From CSP1-5 sp964558395 (GTDB lineage: Bacteria; Methylomirabilota; Methylomirabilia; Methylomirabilales; CSP1-5): a stretch of 64,000 nucleotides of DNA. The DNA lies in NCBI GenBank assembly GCA_964558395.1, contig CAZLDS010000009.1, positions 1 to 64,000 on the forward strand, written 5' to 3'. Position 1 is the first letter of the stretch; each line of letters begins with the position of its first letter. Of this stretch, positions 44,565-53,894 are shown one piece after another. A program made the translations under genes and the position numbers. Under the pieces are notes generated by a model, which saw only the letters and a program-made list of their open reading frames with translations, was not told the origin of the DNA and did not search any database.

Positions 44565-44636
44565 CGCCTCATCACCTCCTCTGTCTCATTTCGACCGCGT
44601 ACACCTCCGCGCGGCCGTCCGCTTCTTTCACCTAAT

Positions 44637-44664
44637 AGTATAGTCGAATTTCAAATTTTGTCAA
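44637..44664 (-). promoter_or_regulatory. Sigma-70 promoter of hsp20
   Basis: On the minus strand TTGACA (44664-44659) and TATACT (44642-44637) are separated by 16 bp in an AT-rich island. The leader to the ATG is about 66 nt. Confidence 0.7.
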
Positions 44665-44678
44665 GTTGTGTGAAGATA

Positions 44679-44701
44679 ATCTTAGTAGTATAGACTAAGA
44701 T
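44679..44701. promoter_or_regulatory. Inverted repeat upstream of the hsp20 promoter
   Basis: ATCTTAGT and ACTAAGAT form an 8-bp perfect inverted repeat around a 7-bp centre, 15 bp upstream of the -35 box. It has the size and position of an activator or repressor site. It is not the CIRCE sequence. Confidence 0.5.
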
Positions 44702-44778
44702 ATCATACAAAACCTTTTTTTTCAATGGATTATGGTGCATGGTGAATGACTTCTCCGTAGGCTAGGAGGGCACGGGGA

Positions 44779-47700
44779 CTAGAGGAGTTTCTCGGGCCTT
44801 TTGAGGGGCGGCTCAGGGGCAACAGGGAGGCCAAGCCTGCGGCGAGTGAACATCTTCAGATCGTCGAGCATGGCGTAGAGACAGGGGATCAGTATGAGCG
44901 TTAGAATGGTGGCAAAGCTGAGCCCCCAGACAACTGAGATGGCCATGGGCGAGAGGAACTTGGCCTGGCCGGTCGAGAAGAAGGCGAGTGGGATCAAGCC
45001 TCCCACCGTGGTGAGCGTGGTCAGCAGCACCGGGCGCAAGCGGGCCGTTCCGGACGCGAGGATTGCTTCGTCTCGGGACATCCCGGCTTCTCGTGATCGG
45101 TTAATAAAGTCGACCAGGATCAGGGAGTCGTTCACGACTACGCCGACCAGCGCCACCAAACCCATCACCGAGAGGAAGCTCAACGGCTCGTTCATGAGCA
45201 GATGGCCGATCACGACCCCGTCCAAGGCGAACGGAATAGCGGCCATCACCATCAAGGGCTGGATGAACGATCGAAAGAGCGACCCCAGGATGAAGTAAAT
45301 CAGCATAAAGGCGATGAGAGAAACCTTCGGCAGCGCAGCGAGGGACTCTTCCGCTTCCTGCCGCTCGCCCTTGATCACGACACGGTAGCCCGGGAACTGG
45401 CTCCCCACATCGGCGAACTTTTTCTTCAGCTGTTGGGTGACCTGGAAGGCATTTGCCTTCCGGGTGTCCACGTCGGCCAAGACGGTAATGGTTCTCTTTT
45501 GGTCGTCACGCCGGATCTTGCTGGTGCCGATCCCTGTTTCCAAGCGGGCGACGTCGCGCAGGAATACCTTCTCCCCGGAGGGCAGGGTGAGTTTCATCCC
45601 CGCCACCGTCTCCAGGCTACGGCGCGATGCTTGCGGGAAGCGAACAACGATCGGCACGTCCTCGTCCCGCCGCTGGATCGTGGAGGCCTCCACCCCGAGC
45701 AACGCCTGCTGGACCTGGCGCGCAATCTGCCCCAAGTCCAGGCCGAGCGCGCGGGCTTCAGGCAAGAGGGTGATCTGGAGTTCCTCTTTCCCTTCCGTGA
45801 AATCGTCACGTACGTCTTCGACGCCTGGAATGCCCCCGAGGAACGCCTTAACGTCAGCGGCTAATTGACGGAGGACGGGGATATCGTTGCCTACGACCCG
45901 GGCCTCGATGGCCGGGCCCCCCGGGCCGGCCTGTGTCTTGAGGAACTGAATTTTCGTCATCCCAGGAATCCCCGCCATACCCGCACGGAGATCGACAATC
46001 ACGTCATCGGTGCTCCGTTCGCGATCCTCCTCGAGCTCGACTAGCAATTGCCCCAGATTCGGACCCCGCTCCGCCCGGTTGACGTCCAGAAAAGCGACGC
46101 CCACGTTGGTCGCGACCGATCGCAACTCTCCCGGGGGCAGATTCAACACAACCTGCTCCGCCCGCTTGGCCACCTCCAGCGTATCCTCAATCTTCGCCCC
46201 CGACCAGGTTTCAAAGTTGACGAGGAACTGCGAGGATTCGAACTGCCGGAAGAGGACGAAGGGGATTCGGTACCAGGCCGTGGCCGCGAGGAGAATGGTG
46301 GCGCACAGGAGGAATACCGTGGTCACAGCACGCCACCGGAGTGTCGTCTGGAGCAGGCGGTGGTAGACGTCGCGGAGCTCTGTCAACCAGGGGAGTTCAC
46401 GGCGGCGAACGCCTTGGGCATAGGTAGGGGTGATGACGTCCGAGAGGTGAGAGGGGAGGACCACCAGCGCCTCGAGGAGGGACGCGAGGAGGGCGAAGCT
46501 GACTACGATCGGGATGTGAGACATAAAAACGCCCATGGTTCCCGGGATGAGGAGGAGGGGAAGAAAGGCGGCAACCGTCGTCGTCACGGTGGCCACGACC
46601 GGCCAGGCGACCTCCGTCGTCCCTTGAACCGCTGCTTGCTGGGGGTCCATGCCCTCTTCAACGTGGCGGTAGACGTTTTCGGTCACCACGATCGCGTCGT
46701 CGACGAGCAGCCCGAGTACGAGAATCAGGCTAAAGAGTGAGACCATATTGAGGCTGATCCCGTATATCGACATGAAGACGAGGCCACCGAGCATCGCGAA
46801 GGGGATGCCCAGCCCCGTCAGAAAGGCGAGCCGAGGCCGCACGAAGATCCAGAGGGTCATGAGGACGATGGTCAGCCCGATGGCGCCGCTCAGGCGGAGC
46901 GTGTTGAGGCGGTTGCGGATGAAGACTGAGAAGTCGTTGAAGACGCCGATGGTCACCGTCTCGGGTAACTGTTTCCGGACGGCGTCGACCAGGGCACGCA
47001 CCGAGGCCGCGATGTCGATGGCGTCTCCGGTGCGCTCCTTGGTGACCACCAGGTTGATACCCGGACGCCCTCCCCAGCGGCCGATCGTGACGGGCTCTTC
47101 GAAGGTCTCCCGGACCGTCGCCACGTCCCCCACAGTGAGGGGGGTTCCGGTGGCGACACTCCGCAGAATGATCTGCTCGACCTCCGGGGCTCCCGCCACC
47201 TCGCCCAGCGTGCGGACGAGGATCTCGCCGCGGGCGGTCTTCATGGTCCCCCCAGGCACGTTCCGATTATGAGCGGCGATGGCCGCCCGAACATCGTCCA
47301 GGCTCAATCGGTATTGGTCGAGTCGCGCGGGGTCCACCTCGACCCAGATCTGCCGCTCGCGCGTCCCCAGTATCTGAACCGCGGCGACCCCTGGGATGCG
47401 GCGCAGGTCGTCCTTGAGATCTTTGGCCATGTCCCGGAGCGTCGCCTCGTCAATATCACCCGCGAGTGAGACGGTGATCACCGGGAACGTCGACTTGACT
47501 TCGCGGACCTCGGGGTCTTCGGCCCCGACCGGCAGGTTGGTGACGTTGTCCAGGGCGGCGCGGACGTCGCTGAGAGCCCGGTTCATGTCGGCCTCCGGTT
47601 GAAATTTGAGCGTGATCTCGGACCGCCCCTCCTGTGAGACCGACAAGAGTTCGTCCAAATCGTCGAGGTCCGCGACCTCCTCCTCGATCGGGGCCGTGAT

Positions 47701-47889
47701 GAGCTTCTCCACTTCCTCCGGGGAGGCCCCCTGGAACGTGGTGACAATCTGAATGGCCTTGCGGGAGAATTCTGGGAACAGCTCCCGGTGCATGTTGAAA
47801 TAGGTCACCAGGCCCGTCCCCAGGACGAAAAGGGTAAGCAGGTTCACCAGCACGCGGTTGCCGACGGAGAATTCGATCAGGCGTCTCAT
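44779..47889 (-). CDS. RND efflux pump, inner-membrane transporter (AcrB-like)
   Basis: 1036 residues with 12 expected membrane helices: one at the N-terminus (VNLLTLFVLGTGLVTYF), a first helix bundle near 330-520, and a second after 840. Two large periplasmic loops lie between. The proton-relay region LVDDAIVVTENVYRHVE contains the usual Asp pair. It exports drugs, bile-like compounds or solvents using proton flow. It overlaps the adaptor gene by 4 bp. No outer-membrane channel gene is adjacent, so it must borrow one. Confidence 0.96.
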   Translation of the reverse strand: MRRLIEFSVGNRVLVNLLTLFVLGTGLVTYFNMHRELFPEFSRKAIQIVTTFQGASPEEVEKLITAPIEEEVADLDDLDELLSVSQEGRSEITLKFQPEADMNRALSDVRAALDNVTNLPVGAEDPEVREVKSTFPVITVSLAGDIDEATLRDMAKDLKDDLRRIPGVAAVQILGTRERQIWVEVDPARLDQYRLSLDDVRAAIAAHNRNVPGGTMKTARGEILVRTLGEVAGAPEVEQIILRSVATGTPLTVGDVATVRETFEEPVTIGRWGGRPGINLVVTKERTGDAIDIAASVRALVDAVRKQLPETVTIGVFNDFSVFIRNRLNTLRLSGAIGLTIVLMTLWIFVRPRLAFLTGLGIPFAMLGGLVFMSIYGISLNMVSLFSLILVLGLLVDDAIVVTENVYRHVEEGMDPQQAAVQGTTEVAWPVVATVTTTVAAFLPLLLIPGTMGVFMSHIPIVVSFALLASLLEALVVLPSHLSDVITPTYAQGVRRRELPWLTELRDVYHRLLQTTLRWRAVTTVFLLCATILLAATAWYRIPFVLFRQFESSQFLVNFETWSGAKIEDTLEVAKRAEQVVLNLPPGELRSVATNVGVAFLDVNRAERGPNLGQLLVELEEDRERSTDDVIVDLRAGMAGIPGMTKIQFLKTQAGPGGPAIEARVVGNDIPVLRQLAADVKAFLGGIPGVEDVRDDFTEGKEELQITLLPEARALGLDLGQIARQVQQALLGVEASTIQRRDEDVPIVVRFPQASRRSLETVAGMKLTLPSGEKVFLRDVARLETGIGTSKIRRDDQKRTITVLADVDTRKANAFQVTQQLKKKFADVGSQFPGYRVVIKGERQEAEESLAALPKVSLIAFMLIYFILGSLFRSFIQPLMVMAAIPFALDGVVIGHLLMNEPLSFLSVMGLVALVGVVVNDSLILVDFINRSREAGMSRDEAILASGTARLRPVLLTTLTTVGGLIPLAFFSTGQAKFLSPMAISVVWGLSFATILTLILIPCLYAMLDDLKMFTRRRLGLPVAPEPPLKRPEKLL

Positions 47890-49136
47890 GGCGTCAGCTC
47901 GCGCGTCTCCACGACCCGAATCGGCGCCCCGTCCCGGAGGAGGCGGTGGCCGTTCACGACCAAGAGATCGCCAGGCTCGAGCCCTTGCGCGATCAGATGC
48001 CGAGACCCAAAGGTCCGAGCGATCGTCAGTAGACGACGATGGGCGGTCTGCTGCTCGGGGTCAGCCACGAACACGGCCGTGTCTCCGTTCTCGATCAGGA
48101 CACTCGCGCGCGGAATGAGAATGGCGTCGGGGTAGGACCGCAGAGGGATGCTGGCCCGAGCAAACATTCCGGGCAGCAATCGCTTCTCGCGGCGGTTGTC
48201 GATGATGATCTCGACGGGAAACGTCCGGGTCTCGGTATCCGCCCGGGGGCCGATGTGTTCGATCCGACCTTGTACCGGCTCGGGGAGAGCCTTCACGGTG
48301 ACGGTCGCCTCCGCCCCGGGACGGAGAAAGCTGACATCGTCTGCAGGAACCCGTACGAGGACCTTCACGGCCGCCACGTCGGCCAGACGGAAGAGGACCG
48401 TCCCGGAAGTGACCTGTTCCCCGAGCGTGACATCTTTCTCGGATATGATTCCCGCAAAGGGAGCCCGCACCTGCGTGTCCGCGAGGGCGTCTCGCGCCTG
48501 GGACAACTCGGCCTCCGCCGACGCGAGATCCGCCTGCGCCCAGGCCAGTTGCGCCTCGGCCTCACGGAGGCCGCTCGCGACCCGCTCGAGCTCCTCCTGG
48601 GTCTGGCGGAAAGCCAGCTCAACCCGCTTCACCTCCACCCAGGCGATTCCCCCCTCGTCGAACAGCGATTTCAGCCTGGTGTATTCGGCCTGCGCCAGCC
48701 CCACTTTGTCTCGGTTAATGCCGATGAGGGCCTTTTGCCGCGCGATCTCCGTCTGTCGGGTATGGACCTGGGCACGGGCGCGAGTCACCAGTGCCTCCTG
48801 TTTGGTGACGTCGATGCGAAAGGGGACGGGATCAATCTCGGCGAGCAAGGTCCCTTCCTCGACCGTGGCACCCAACTCGATCTCCGGGGGGATGCGGACC
48901 ACGGGACCCGCCACCTTGGCGCCCACCGCCGCCTCGCGGACAGCTTGGACGGTCCCCAGGGCTTCCAGCCGGTGGGTGAACTCATGCGGGGCCACGCGGG
49001 CGACCTCGACTGAGACCGGCACCGGGCCTGATTGCGCGTTTTCCGGCTCATGCACCCCCCGGATGATCAAGACGCCCACAGCGGTCACCAGGATCATGGC
49101 GAGGATCAACCGGACCGATGGGTTCTGTAGCTTCAT
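47886..49136 (-). CDS. RND periplasmic adaptor (membrane fusion protein)
   Basis: 416 residues. N-terminal membrane anchor (about 9-26), half-motifs of a lipoyl domain (VAGPVVRIPPEIELGATVEEGTLLAEID and VRAPFAGIISEKDVTLGEQV) around a long coiled coil (about 135-220), then beta-barrel and membrane-proximal domains. It bridges the transporter to an outer-membrane channel. It overlaps tetR by 4 bp. Confidence 0.95.
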   Translation of the reverse strand: MKLQNPSVRLILAMILVTAVGVLIIRGVHEPENAQSGPVPVSVEVARVAPHEFTHRLEALGTVQAVREAAVGAKVAGPVVRIPPEIELGATVEEGTLLAEIDPVPFRIDVTKQEALVTRARAQVHTRQTEIARQKALIGINRDKVGLAQAEYTRLKSLFDEGGIAWVEVKRVELAFRQTQEELERVASGLREAEAQLAWAQADLASAEAELSQARDALADTQVRAPFAGIISEKDVTLGEQVTSGTVLFRLADVAAVKVLVRVPADDVSFLRPGAEATVTVKALPEPVQGRIEHIGPRADTETRTFPVEIIIDNRREKRLLPGMFARASIPLRSYPDAILIPRASVLIENGDTAVFVADPEQQTAHRRLLTIARTFGSRHLIAQGLEPGDLLVVNGHRLLRDGAPIRVVETRELTP

Positions 49137-49735
49137 GGCTGGAGGCTCCTGAGGACTGTCTGAGTCAGGGTTTCGCTCATGGCGTCCAGATCAAAGGCAT
49201 GGCGGTCGCACAGCCATTGGAGGACGAGGCCATCGAGGGTGGCGAGGATACTTGCGGCGACCAGGGAGGGGCTGTCGCAATGAAAGGATCCGTCCCGCAC
49301 GCCGGCCGCGATGATGGCCGCGACGTCGGCCCTGGCGACCCTGTACGCCTCCCGCAGACGCGTCTGGAGGAGTGCCTGTTGCTCCCCCCGCCCCCCCTCG
49401 GCCCAGAAGTCGAAGAACACCAGAAAGAACGGCTCCCAGCGGCGGAAAGTCTGAAACGCCACCGCGATGAATCGTGCCAGCATCGCGGCCGGCTGTTGAA
49501 TGCCCGCGAGCTCTTTCGTGTAAAAGTCCTTCAGCTCGCCCAGCATGTGATCGTGAAGGACGAGGAAGAGTTCGGTCTTACTCTTGAAGTACTCGTAGAC
49601 GGTCCCCTTCCCGATGCCGGCCTCTTCTGCCACCGCCTCCATCTTCGCGCGATGGTATCCGTCGCGTGCGAAGACGCGCATGGCCGCCTGGAGAATTTCT
49701 CTCCTCTTTCTATCTTTATCAACGATGATAGCCAT
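49133..49735 (-). CDS. TetR-family repressor of the RND operon
   Basis: 200 residues. The helix-turn-helix is at about residues 10-57 (REILQAAMRVFARDGYHRAKMEAVAEEAGIGKGTVYEYFKSK). The C-terminal part would bind the inducing compound. As first gene of the operon it likely represses itself and the pump through the palindrome at 49755. Confidence 0.95.
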   Translation of the reverse strand: MAIIVDKDRKRREILQAAMRVFARDGYHRAKMEAVAEEAGIGKGTVYEYFKSKTELFLVLHDHMLGELKDFYTKELAGIQQPAAMLARFIAVAFQTFRRWEPFFLVFFDFWAEGGRGEQQALLQTRLREAYRVARADVAAIIAAGVRDGSFHCDSPSLVAASILATLDGLVLQWLCDRHAFDLDAMSETLTQTVLRSLQP

Positions 49736-49754
49736 TTACGCCCCACAAACTTGA

Positions 49755-49774
49755 ATGACCGACCAACCGGTCAT
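49755..49774. promoter_or_regulatory. Likely TetR operator
   Basis: ATGACCG and CGGTCAT form a 7-bp perfect inverted repeat with a 6-bp centre, 20 bp upstream of the tetR start. Its form (tgaccg...cggtca) is typical of TetR-family self-operators. Confidence 0.7.
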
Positions 49775-49805
49775 CCTCATTTTAAGTATGCACCCCTGGT
49801 GGGGT

Positions 49806-49945
49806 GTTGTCAACCGTTCGACTCAGGACTCGCTCAGGGCAGGCCCTTCGACGCAAAGTACTGCGCGCTCTTCGCCTGTCCCGAGCTCAGTCGGGGCGCT
49901 CAAGGCAGGCCTTGCGATAGGTCTACCCCGAGCTCAGTCGAGGGG
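49806..49945. repeat. REP-like palindromic repeat cluster
   Basis: Several imperfect units built on ccgagctcagtcg, gttcgactcagg and gggcaggccctt occur in direct and inverted order. The same family appears as three in-frame units at 50506-50565 inside the next gene pair. The rest of the 49736-50132 gap holds no gene. Confidence 0.6.
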
Positions 49946-50132
49946 CTTGAGGGGGGAGCCCCTTCGGGGTAACAGGGGTGAGTGATAGTTCGGCTTGGGT
50001 TTGTGTGGAGGTGCCGGTACAATGCGAAGGGTGTGGGATAGGGATCGGTGGTGGAGAGCTGGAGCAGGAAGAGTGCGATACATCGCAGCGGGAGCATAAT
50101 CAAGAGCAAGACTCCCCCAGTGAAAGGAGAAA

Positions 50133-50429
50133 ATGATGGAGGAGCGTCTGAACCGACTCCAGCGAGAGCAGCAATACATGAAATGGGTACTCGCCGTGGT
50201 TTTTGCCGCGGTCGTGGCTTGGGCGTTGTTCGGCCCGGGCGGAACCGGTCACTATCAGATTGTCTCGCCCAGCGACGCTTTTTTCGTCCATCGCCTGAAT
50301 ACATCCACGGGGGAAATACAGACCCTGGTTTTGGGGCGCCCCGATGTGGAGCGACAGCGATACGAGTTTCAGCAAATTGCCGTGTGGCCGGGGGGCCACG
50401 CGAAATCCGTGGAGAGGGATGAGCGATGA
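50133..50429 (+). CDS. Small membrane protein of unknown function
   Basis: 98 residues with GAAAGGAG upstream. A short charged N-terminus, one membrane helix (about residues 17-36), then a periplasmic domain with SDAFFVHRLNTSTGEIQTLVLG, which resembles a single beta-propeller blade or a binding motif. Its stop overlaps the start of the next gene by 4 bp (ATGA), so they are coupled. Confidence 0.65.
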   Translation: MMEERLNRLQREQQYMKWVLAVVFAAVVAWALFGPGGTGHYQIVSPSDAFFVHRLNTSTGEIQTLVLGRPDVERQRYEFQQIAVWPGGHAKSVERDER

Positions 50430-51022
50430 ACGGCGATCGATCCATCACACATTCACTGATCATGGTGGGATGCATGGTCTGGATAAGTCTGACCCTGACG
50501 GGAACGGTGAGCGGGGTCGAACCCGGAATGGTGAGCGGAGTCGAACCCGTGAGCAAGGTCGAAACCATTGCGACCGCCAGAACCTCAGAGTCTGATAGCT
50601 ACAGCCTCGCCGGGCTTTCGGGAGTCCATGTGGAGGTCTCGGGTGTCATGCCGCAATCCGCGCAACAGGACGTGACTGAGGATACCCTCCAAACCGATGT
50701 GGAGATGCGACTCCAGAAGGCGGGGATCCGTGTCATGAATCCCGAAGACATTCTCCAAGTACCCGGTACTCCGCATCTGACGCTCAAGGTCACGACCCAC
50801 GAAGACCCCGAGCATTTCTTCTATGCCTTCGGCATTGAACTGGCCCTCGTCCAAGATGTCGTCCTCCTACGCGACACGAAATTAGTCGGTCGTGGGGCGA
50901 CATGGAGCATGGGAGCCGTTGGCCTTGTGGGCACACAAAGTCTCCGTGACATCCGCTTCCATGTATGGGAAATGGTAGATCGGTTTGCGAAGGACTACCA
51001 CGCAGCGGAACACAAGCGGTAG
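50426..51022 (+). CDS. Exported protein of unknown function with inserted repeat
   Basis: 198 residues. A signal peptide-like helix (about 10-27) is followed by VSGVEP-type units read from three copies of a REP-like repeat. The mature domain begins near YSLAGLSGVHVEVSGV and has VEMRLQKAGIRV and LTLKVTTHEDP; it resembles periplasmic proteins seen in environmental genomes but has no named function. Translationally coupled to the gene upstream. The repeat keeps the frame, so the gene is probably still expressed. Confidence 0.65.
   Translation: MNGDRSITHSLIMVGCMVWISLTLTGTVSGVEPGMVSGVEPVSKVETIATARTSESDSYSLAGLSGVHVEVSGVMPQSAQQDVTEDTLQTDVEMRLQKAGIRVMNPEDILQVPGTPHLTLKVTTHEDPEHFFYAFGIELALVQDVVLLRDTKLVGRGATWSMGAVGLVGTQSLRDIRFHVWEMVDRFAKDYHAAEHKR
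50506..50565 (+). repeat. REP-like repeat inside a coding sequence
   Basis: Units ggtgagcggggtcgaaccc (50506-50524), ggtgagcggagtcgaaccc (50530-50548) and a diverged third (about 50549-50565) lie in tandem just behind the signal peptide. They are related to the intergenic cluster at 49806-49945. Confidence 0.65.
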
Positions 51023-51362
51023 GGGAGAGAGAGCTGCCGAGGATCCAATCGCCACTACACGAGAAGCTCTCTTCCGAAAGTTGACCTCTGATTTCACGGA
51101 TGAACATTGGCGCTGCCTTGAAGTGATGATGGCGCTTTCTCGTGGTACGACAAACGCTGTAGCGCAGAGCCACGTCTTAACGATGATGAGGCAGATGGGT
51201 GGTTTTGAGAGTTATCGTGGCGTACCCGACGAACTGAAGGCCAAGGGATTTATATTGATCGGAGGCATAGATTGCGTACGGAGAATGGAGCTCACTAACT
51301 TGACTCCGGCATTCATCGACCTCATATGGGAGGAACTCAGAAGGCGAGGCGCCGTGCATTGA
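50985..51362 (+). CDS. Hypothetical protein, start uncertain
   Basis: An open frame of 125 codons. The protein-like part begins about 51036 (ATTREALFRKLTSDFTDEHWRCLEVMMALSRG) and ends EELRRRGAVH; it has winged-helix-like spacing but no certain family. Only TTG or GTG codons (51081, 51123) or the internal ATG 51126 can start it; none has a strong site. The beginning may have been lost. AT-richer than neighbours. Confidence 0.35.
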   Translation: MRRTTTQRNTSGRGERAAEDPIATTREALFRKLTSDFTDEHWRCLEVMMALSRGTTNAVAQSHVLTMMRQMGGFESYRGVPDELKAKGFILIGGIDCVRRMELTNLTPAFIDLIWEELRRRGAVH

Positions 51363-51460
51363 AGGAATGAAGTAAGCGGCCCCGCCGGGTGAGTCACCAG
51401 CCGACGAGGCTTGGTTCCGCCGCAGAACGAGGCTGCGGGCATTTACCCGAGGAAATGCCG

Positions 51461-52129
51461 ATGGATATTCTGGATTTTCTCCCGCAAAACTGGGCAGCCC
51501 TCGGTGCAACACCGTGGGTGTTTGTGTCTCTCGTGGTGTTGTCCTTTTTAGTGGCTCTTCTTGTCGTTCGGTGGCGCTATGAGGGCATCGTCCAAACTCG
51601 TGGGGAGCAGCTGGAAGCATTACAGGACCGTCTCAACGCCAAAGACGAACAGCTCGACGCCAAAGACAAGCAGCTGGCTCATTACAGGGAACGCCTTCGT
51701 CTCACGCCAGCCACTGGAACTGCCTACTCCCGGCTCTCCAACGCCGAGTTACAGCAGCGGGCACTCCAGTTGGTTGCGAATATCCTCAGCTTCTTGGTTG
51801 AGAGAGACTGTGAGTCCACGTCGACCCTATTCCGCCGGTGGCATTCTCGTTATCAAGAACTCTCTGAGGAGGAGCGCCAGCAGGCATGGGTAGCTGAAAC
51901 GAACGCAATGATGCAGCAGAGCTTACAAACAAATGCGGAGTACGACAGTCGCTTCAAGGTCGAATCGATTCTTCTTCGGGACGAGCTGCTTTCCCGTCTG
52001 CCACCCTACGCGAAAAATGAGCGCGAGTACAGCACATACGAGCACCCAACCAACCCAATTGGAATGGGCATGGTAGCGGATGACCTTGAGAGACTCGCTA
52101 AGAGCCTTCCGCGAGAGGAGGGGAAATGA
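51461..52129 (+). CDS. Membrane-anchored coiled-coil protein
   Basis: 222 residues from ATG 51461, placed 8 nt after GAGG; an ATG two codons earlier is too close to the site. One membrane helix (about 18-40), a short coiled coil with repeated KDEQLDAKDKQL (about 48-75), then a helical soluble domain. Unknown function. It ends 3 bp before an integrase pseudogene and may be island cargo. Confidence 0.6.
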   Translation: MDILDFLPQNWAALGATPWVFVSLVVLSFLVALLVVRWRYEGIVQTRGEQLEALQDRLNAKDEQLDAKDKQLAHYRERLRLTPATGTAYSRLSNAELQQRALQLVANILSFLVERDCESTSTLFRRWHSRYQELSEEERQQAWVAETNAMMQQSLQTNAEYDSRFKVESILLRDELLSRLPPYAKNEREYSTYEHPTNPIGMGMVADDLERLAKSLPREEGK

Positions 52130-52132
52130 GCG

Positions 52133-53231
52133 ATGAGCCACATATATCGACCGAAGGGCTGCAAGGTGTAGTGGGTCAAATGCTATGTCAACGGCAGGGC
52201 GATTCGGCAGAGCATACACACGCGAAAGAAGGGTGAGGCGAAAAAATTCTTGGACATTCGGGAGGGAGCGAAGGCCGAAGGGCGACCGCTCCCCGTCAGC
52301 TTTGACCGGGTAACGCACGCGGAACTCCAGAAAGATTTAGTCCAGCATTACGAGGTAACCCGAAAACAGGAATTGAGCGACGTGTATGGACGGCTCAAGC
52401 CGCTCGAGGAATTTTTCGGAGGGTACAGGGCCGTCAATATCGGTCCGCCGCAATTGAGCGCGTATGCTGCCCAAAGGCAAGAGGAGGGTGTGAGTAATGC
52501 GACCATAAACAGAGAATTGAGTGTCTTGCGAAAAATGCTGCGCCTAGCATACTATAACAAGAAGCCAGTCCGCGTTCCCCGATTCGAGTTATTGCAGGAA
52601 AGCCCTGCCCGGTCCGGCTTTTTTTGAATCCGACCAGTACCAGGCGGTCCGGCCTCACCTTCCGCCCGACCTTCAGACCATCTGTGACCTAGGGTATTTT
52701 TGCGGGTGGCGCGTTAGGAGCGAAATCCTTACGCTGAGCCGTTGTCAGTTGGACCTGAAACAAGGGACGCTGAGATTGAATCCAGGCGAAACGAAAAACA
52801 AAGATGGCAGGGTAGTCTATTTGAACCCCGAGCTACAGGCCGTGCTCCGAGAGCGACTCGCCTGCGTGGATCGGCTCTGCAAAGAGACCGGGAGTATCAT
52901 CCCACGGGTGTTCCCCCATCTGACGGGCCGCTTTCGCGGGCAGCGTATCAAGGAGTTTCGCCGGGCGTGGCAGACGGCGTGCAAGAAGGCGGGGACCCCT
53001 TGGTTTCTCCGACACGATTTTAGACGGACGGCGGTCCGCAACATGGAACGGTCCGGCATATCCCGCTCCGTCGCTACCAAAATCACGGGACATCGGAGCG
53101 AAGCGGTTTACCGCCGCTACGCAATAGTCTCAGACCAAGACCTCCAGGATGCGTCCAGGCGTCTCGGTCATAATTTAGCCATAGTTCGTGGAAAAGTTCT
53201 TGACACCCCCGTGCTAAGTGTAGAAAATTAG
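52133..53231 (+). pseudogene. Tyrosine integrase with amber codon and frameshift
   Basis: From ATG 52133 the frame starts MSHIYRPKGCKV, then TAG at 52169 where Trp is expected. It continues through a SAM-like core-binding domain (AELQKDLVQHYEVTRKQE onward) to a seven-T run at 52619-52625, where one extra T shifts the frame. The other frame then carries GYFCGWRVRSEILTL, with the first catalytic Arg, HDFRRTAVRNMERSG, and ITGHRSEAVYRRYA with the nucleophile Tyr. Two simple lesions in an otherwise full-length gene indicate recent decay. It ends 8 bp before tRNA-Val. Confidence 0.88.
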
Positions 53232-53238
53232 GCCTCCG

Positions 53239-53313
53239 GGGCGAATAGCTCAGCGGGAGAGCACCTGCCTTACAAGCAGGGGGTCACAGGTTCAAACCCT
53301 GTTTCGCCCACCA
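53239..53313 (+). tRNA. tRNA-Val (UAC anticodon)
   Basis: 72 nt plus encoded CCA. Acceptor GGGCGAA/TTCGCCC, anticodon TAC at 53271-53273 in loop CTTACAA, T-loop GGTTCAAACC. It stands alone beside an integrase pseudogene on its 5' side. Confidence 0.96.
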
Positions 53314-53485
53314 GGTTACGGACTCGTCTTTGAGGTCATGGAGAAGTCTTCCCGTAACCTCAGCCAAGGAAAGAAGTTCTGGGCGGAGCCCTCTCAGGCG
53401 ACTTAAGAACCACAGACGCGTATGCGGCTTGATGGACCATAACCGTCGTCAAGCTGATTAAATCGTCCAGCAGGGAGGATAAGCC

Positions 53486-53815
53486 ATGGAGATTGTCTCA
53501 CTCATTGTTGCCATTGTGGCGCTCGTGGTCGCGGTCCTGGCGTATGCCAGAACAGGGGGTATCCAAGAGCTGCGGAGTCAGGTGAGTGCCCTGGGCTCTA
53601 CCACCGAGTCGCTGCGCGTGAAAACCACGGACACCCTGGACACCCTCCGGGGGAAGACGGCGGACACCTTGGAACGTCTTGAGAGGGCCGTCAGGGGACC
53701 CGGAGAGGGCCCACCACCCCCTGTTCGGGAGGAAAGCAGACCTGTGCCACCGGTGGAGAGACCCGTCGCGGAGCAAAAGAAACCGGACGTGGAGGATAAA
53801 AAAAAAGAGGCGTAA
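53486..53815 (+). CDS. Small membrane protein with coiled-coil and Pro-rich tail
   Basis: 109 residues. An N-terminal membrane helix (about 3-22), a heptad-type segment with TTDTLDTLRGKTADTLERL, then a disordered Pro/Glu/Lys tail. AGGGAGG lies before the ATG. No named family; its build resembles scaffolding or envelope-stress proteins. The next gene, similar in build, lies 79 bp downstream. Confidence 0.6.
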   Translation: MEIVSLIVAIVALVVAVLAYARTGGIQELRSQVSALGSTTESLRVKTTDTLDTLRGKTADTLERLERAVRGPGEGPPPPVREESRPVPPVERPVAEQKKPDVEDKKKEA

Positions 53816-53894
53816 GGTCAACAAAGGCGAAAAGACCGGCTGATCGGCCTGGTCCCCGGCGAGGCCGATAGCCCTTGATGCCGGAGGTGGAAAG

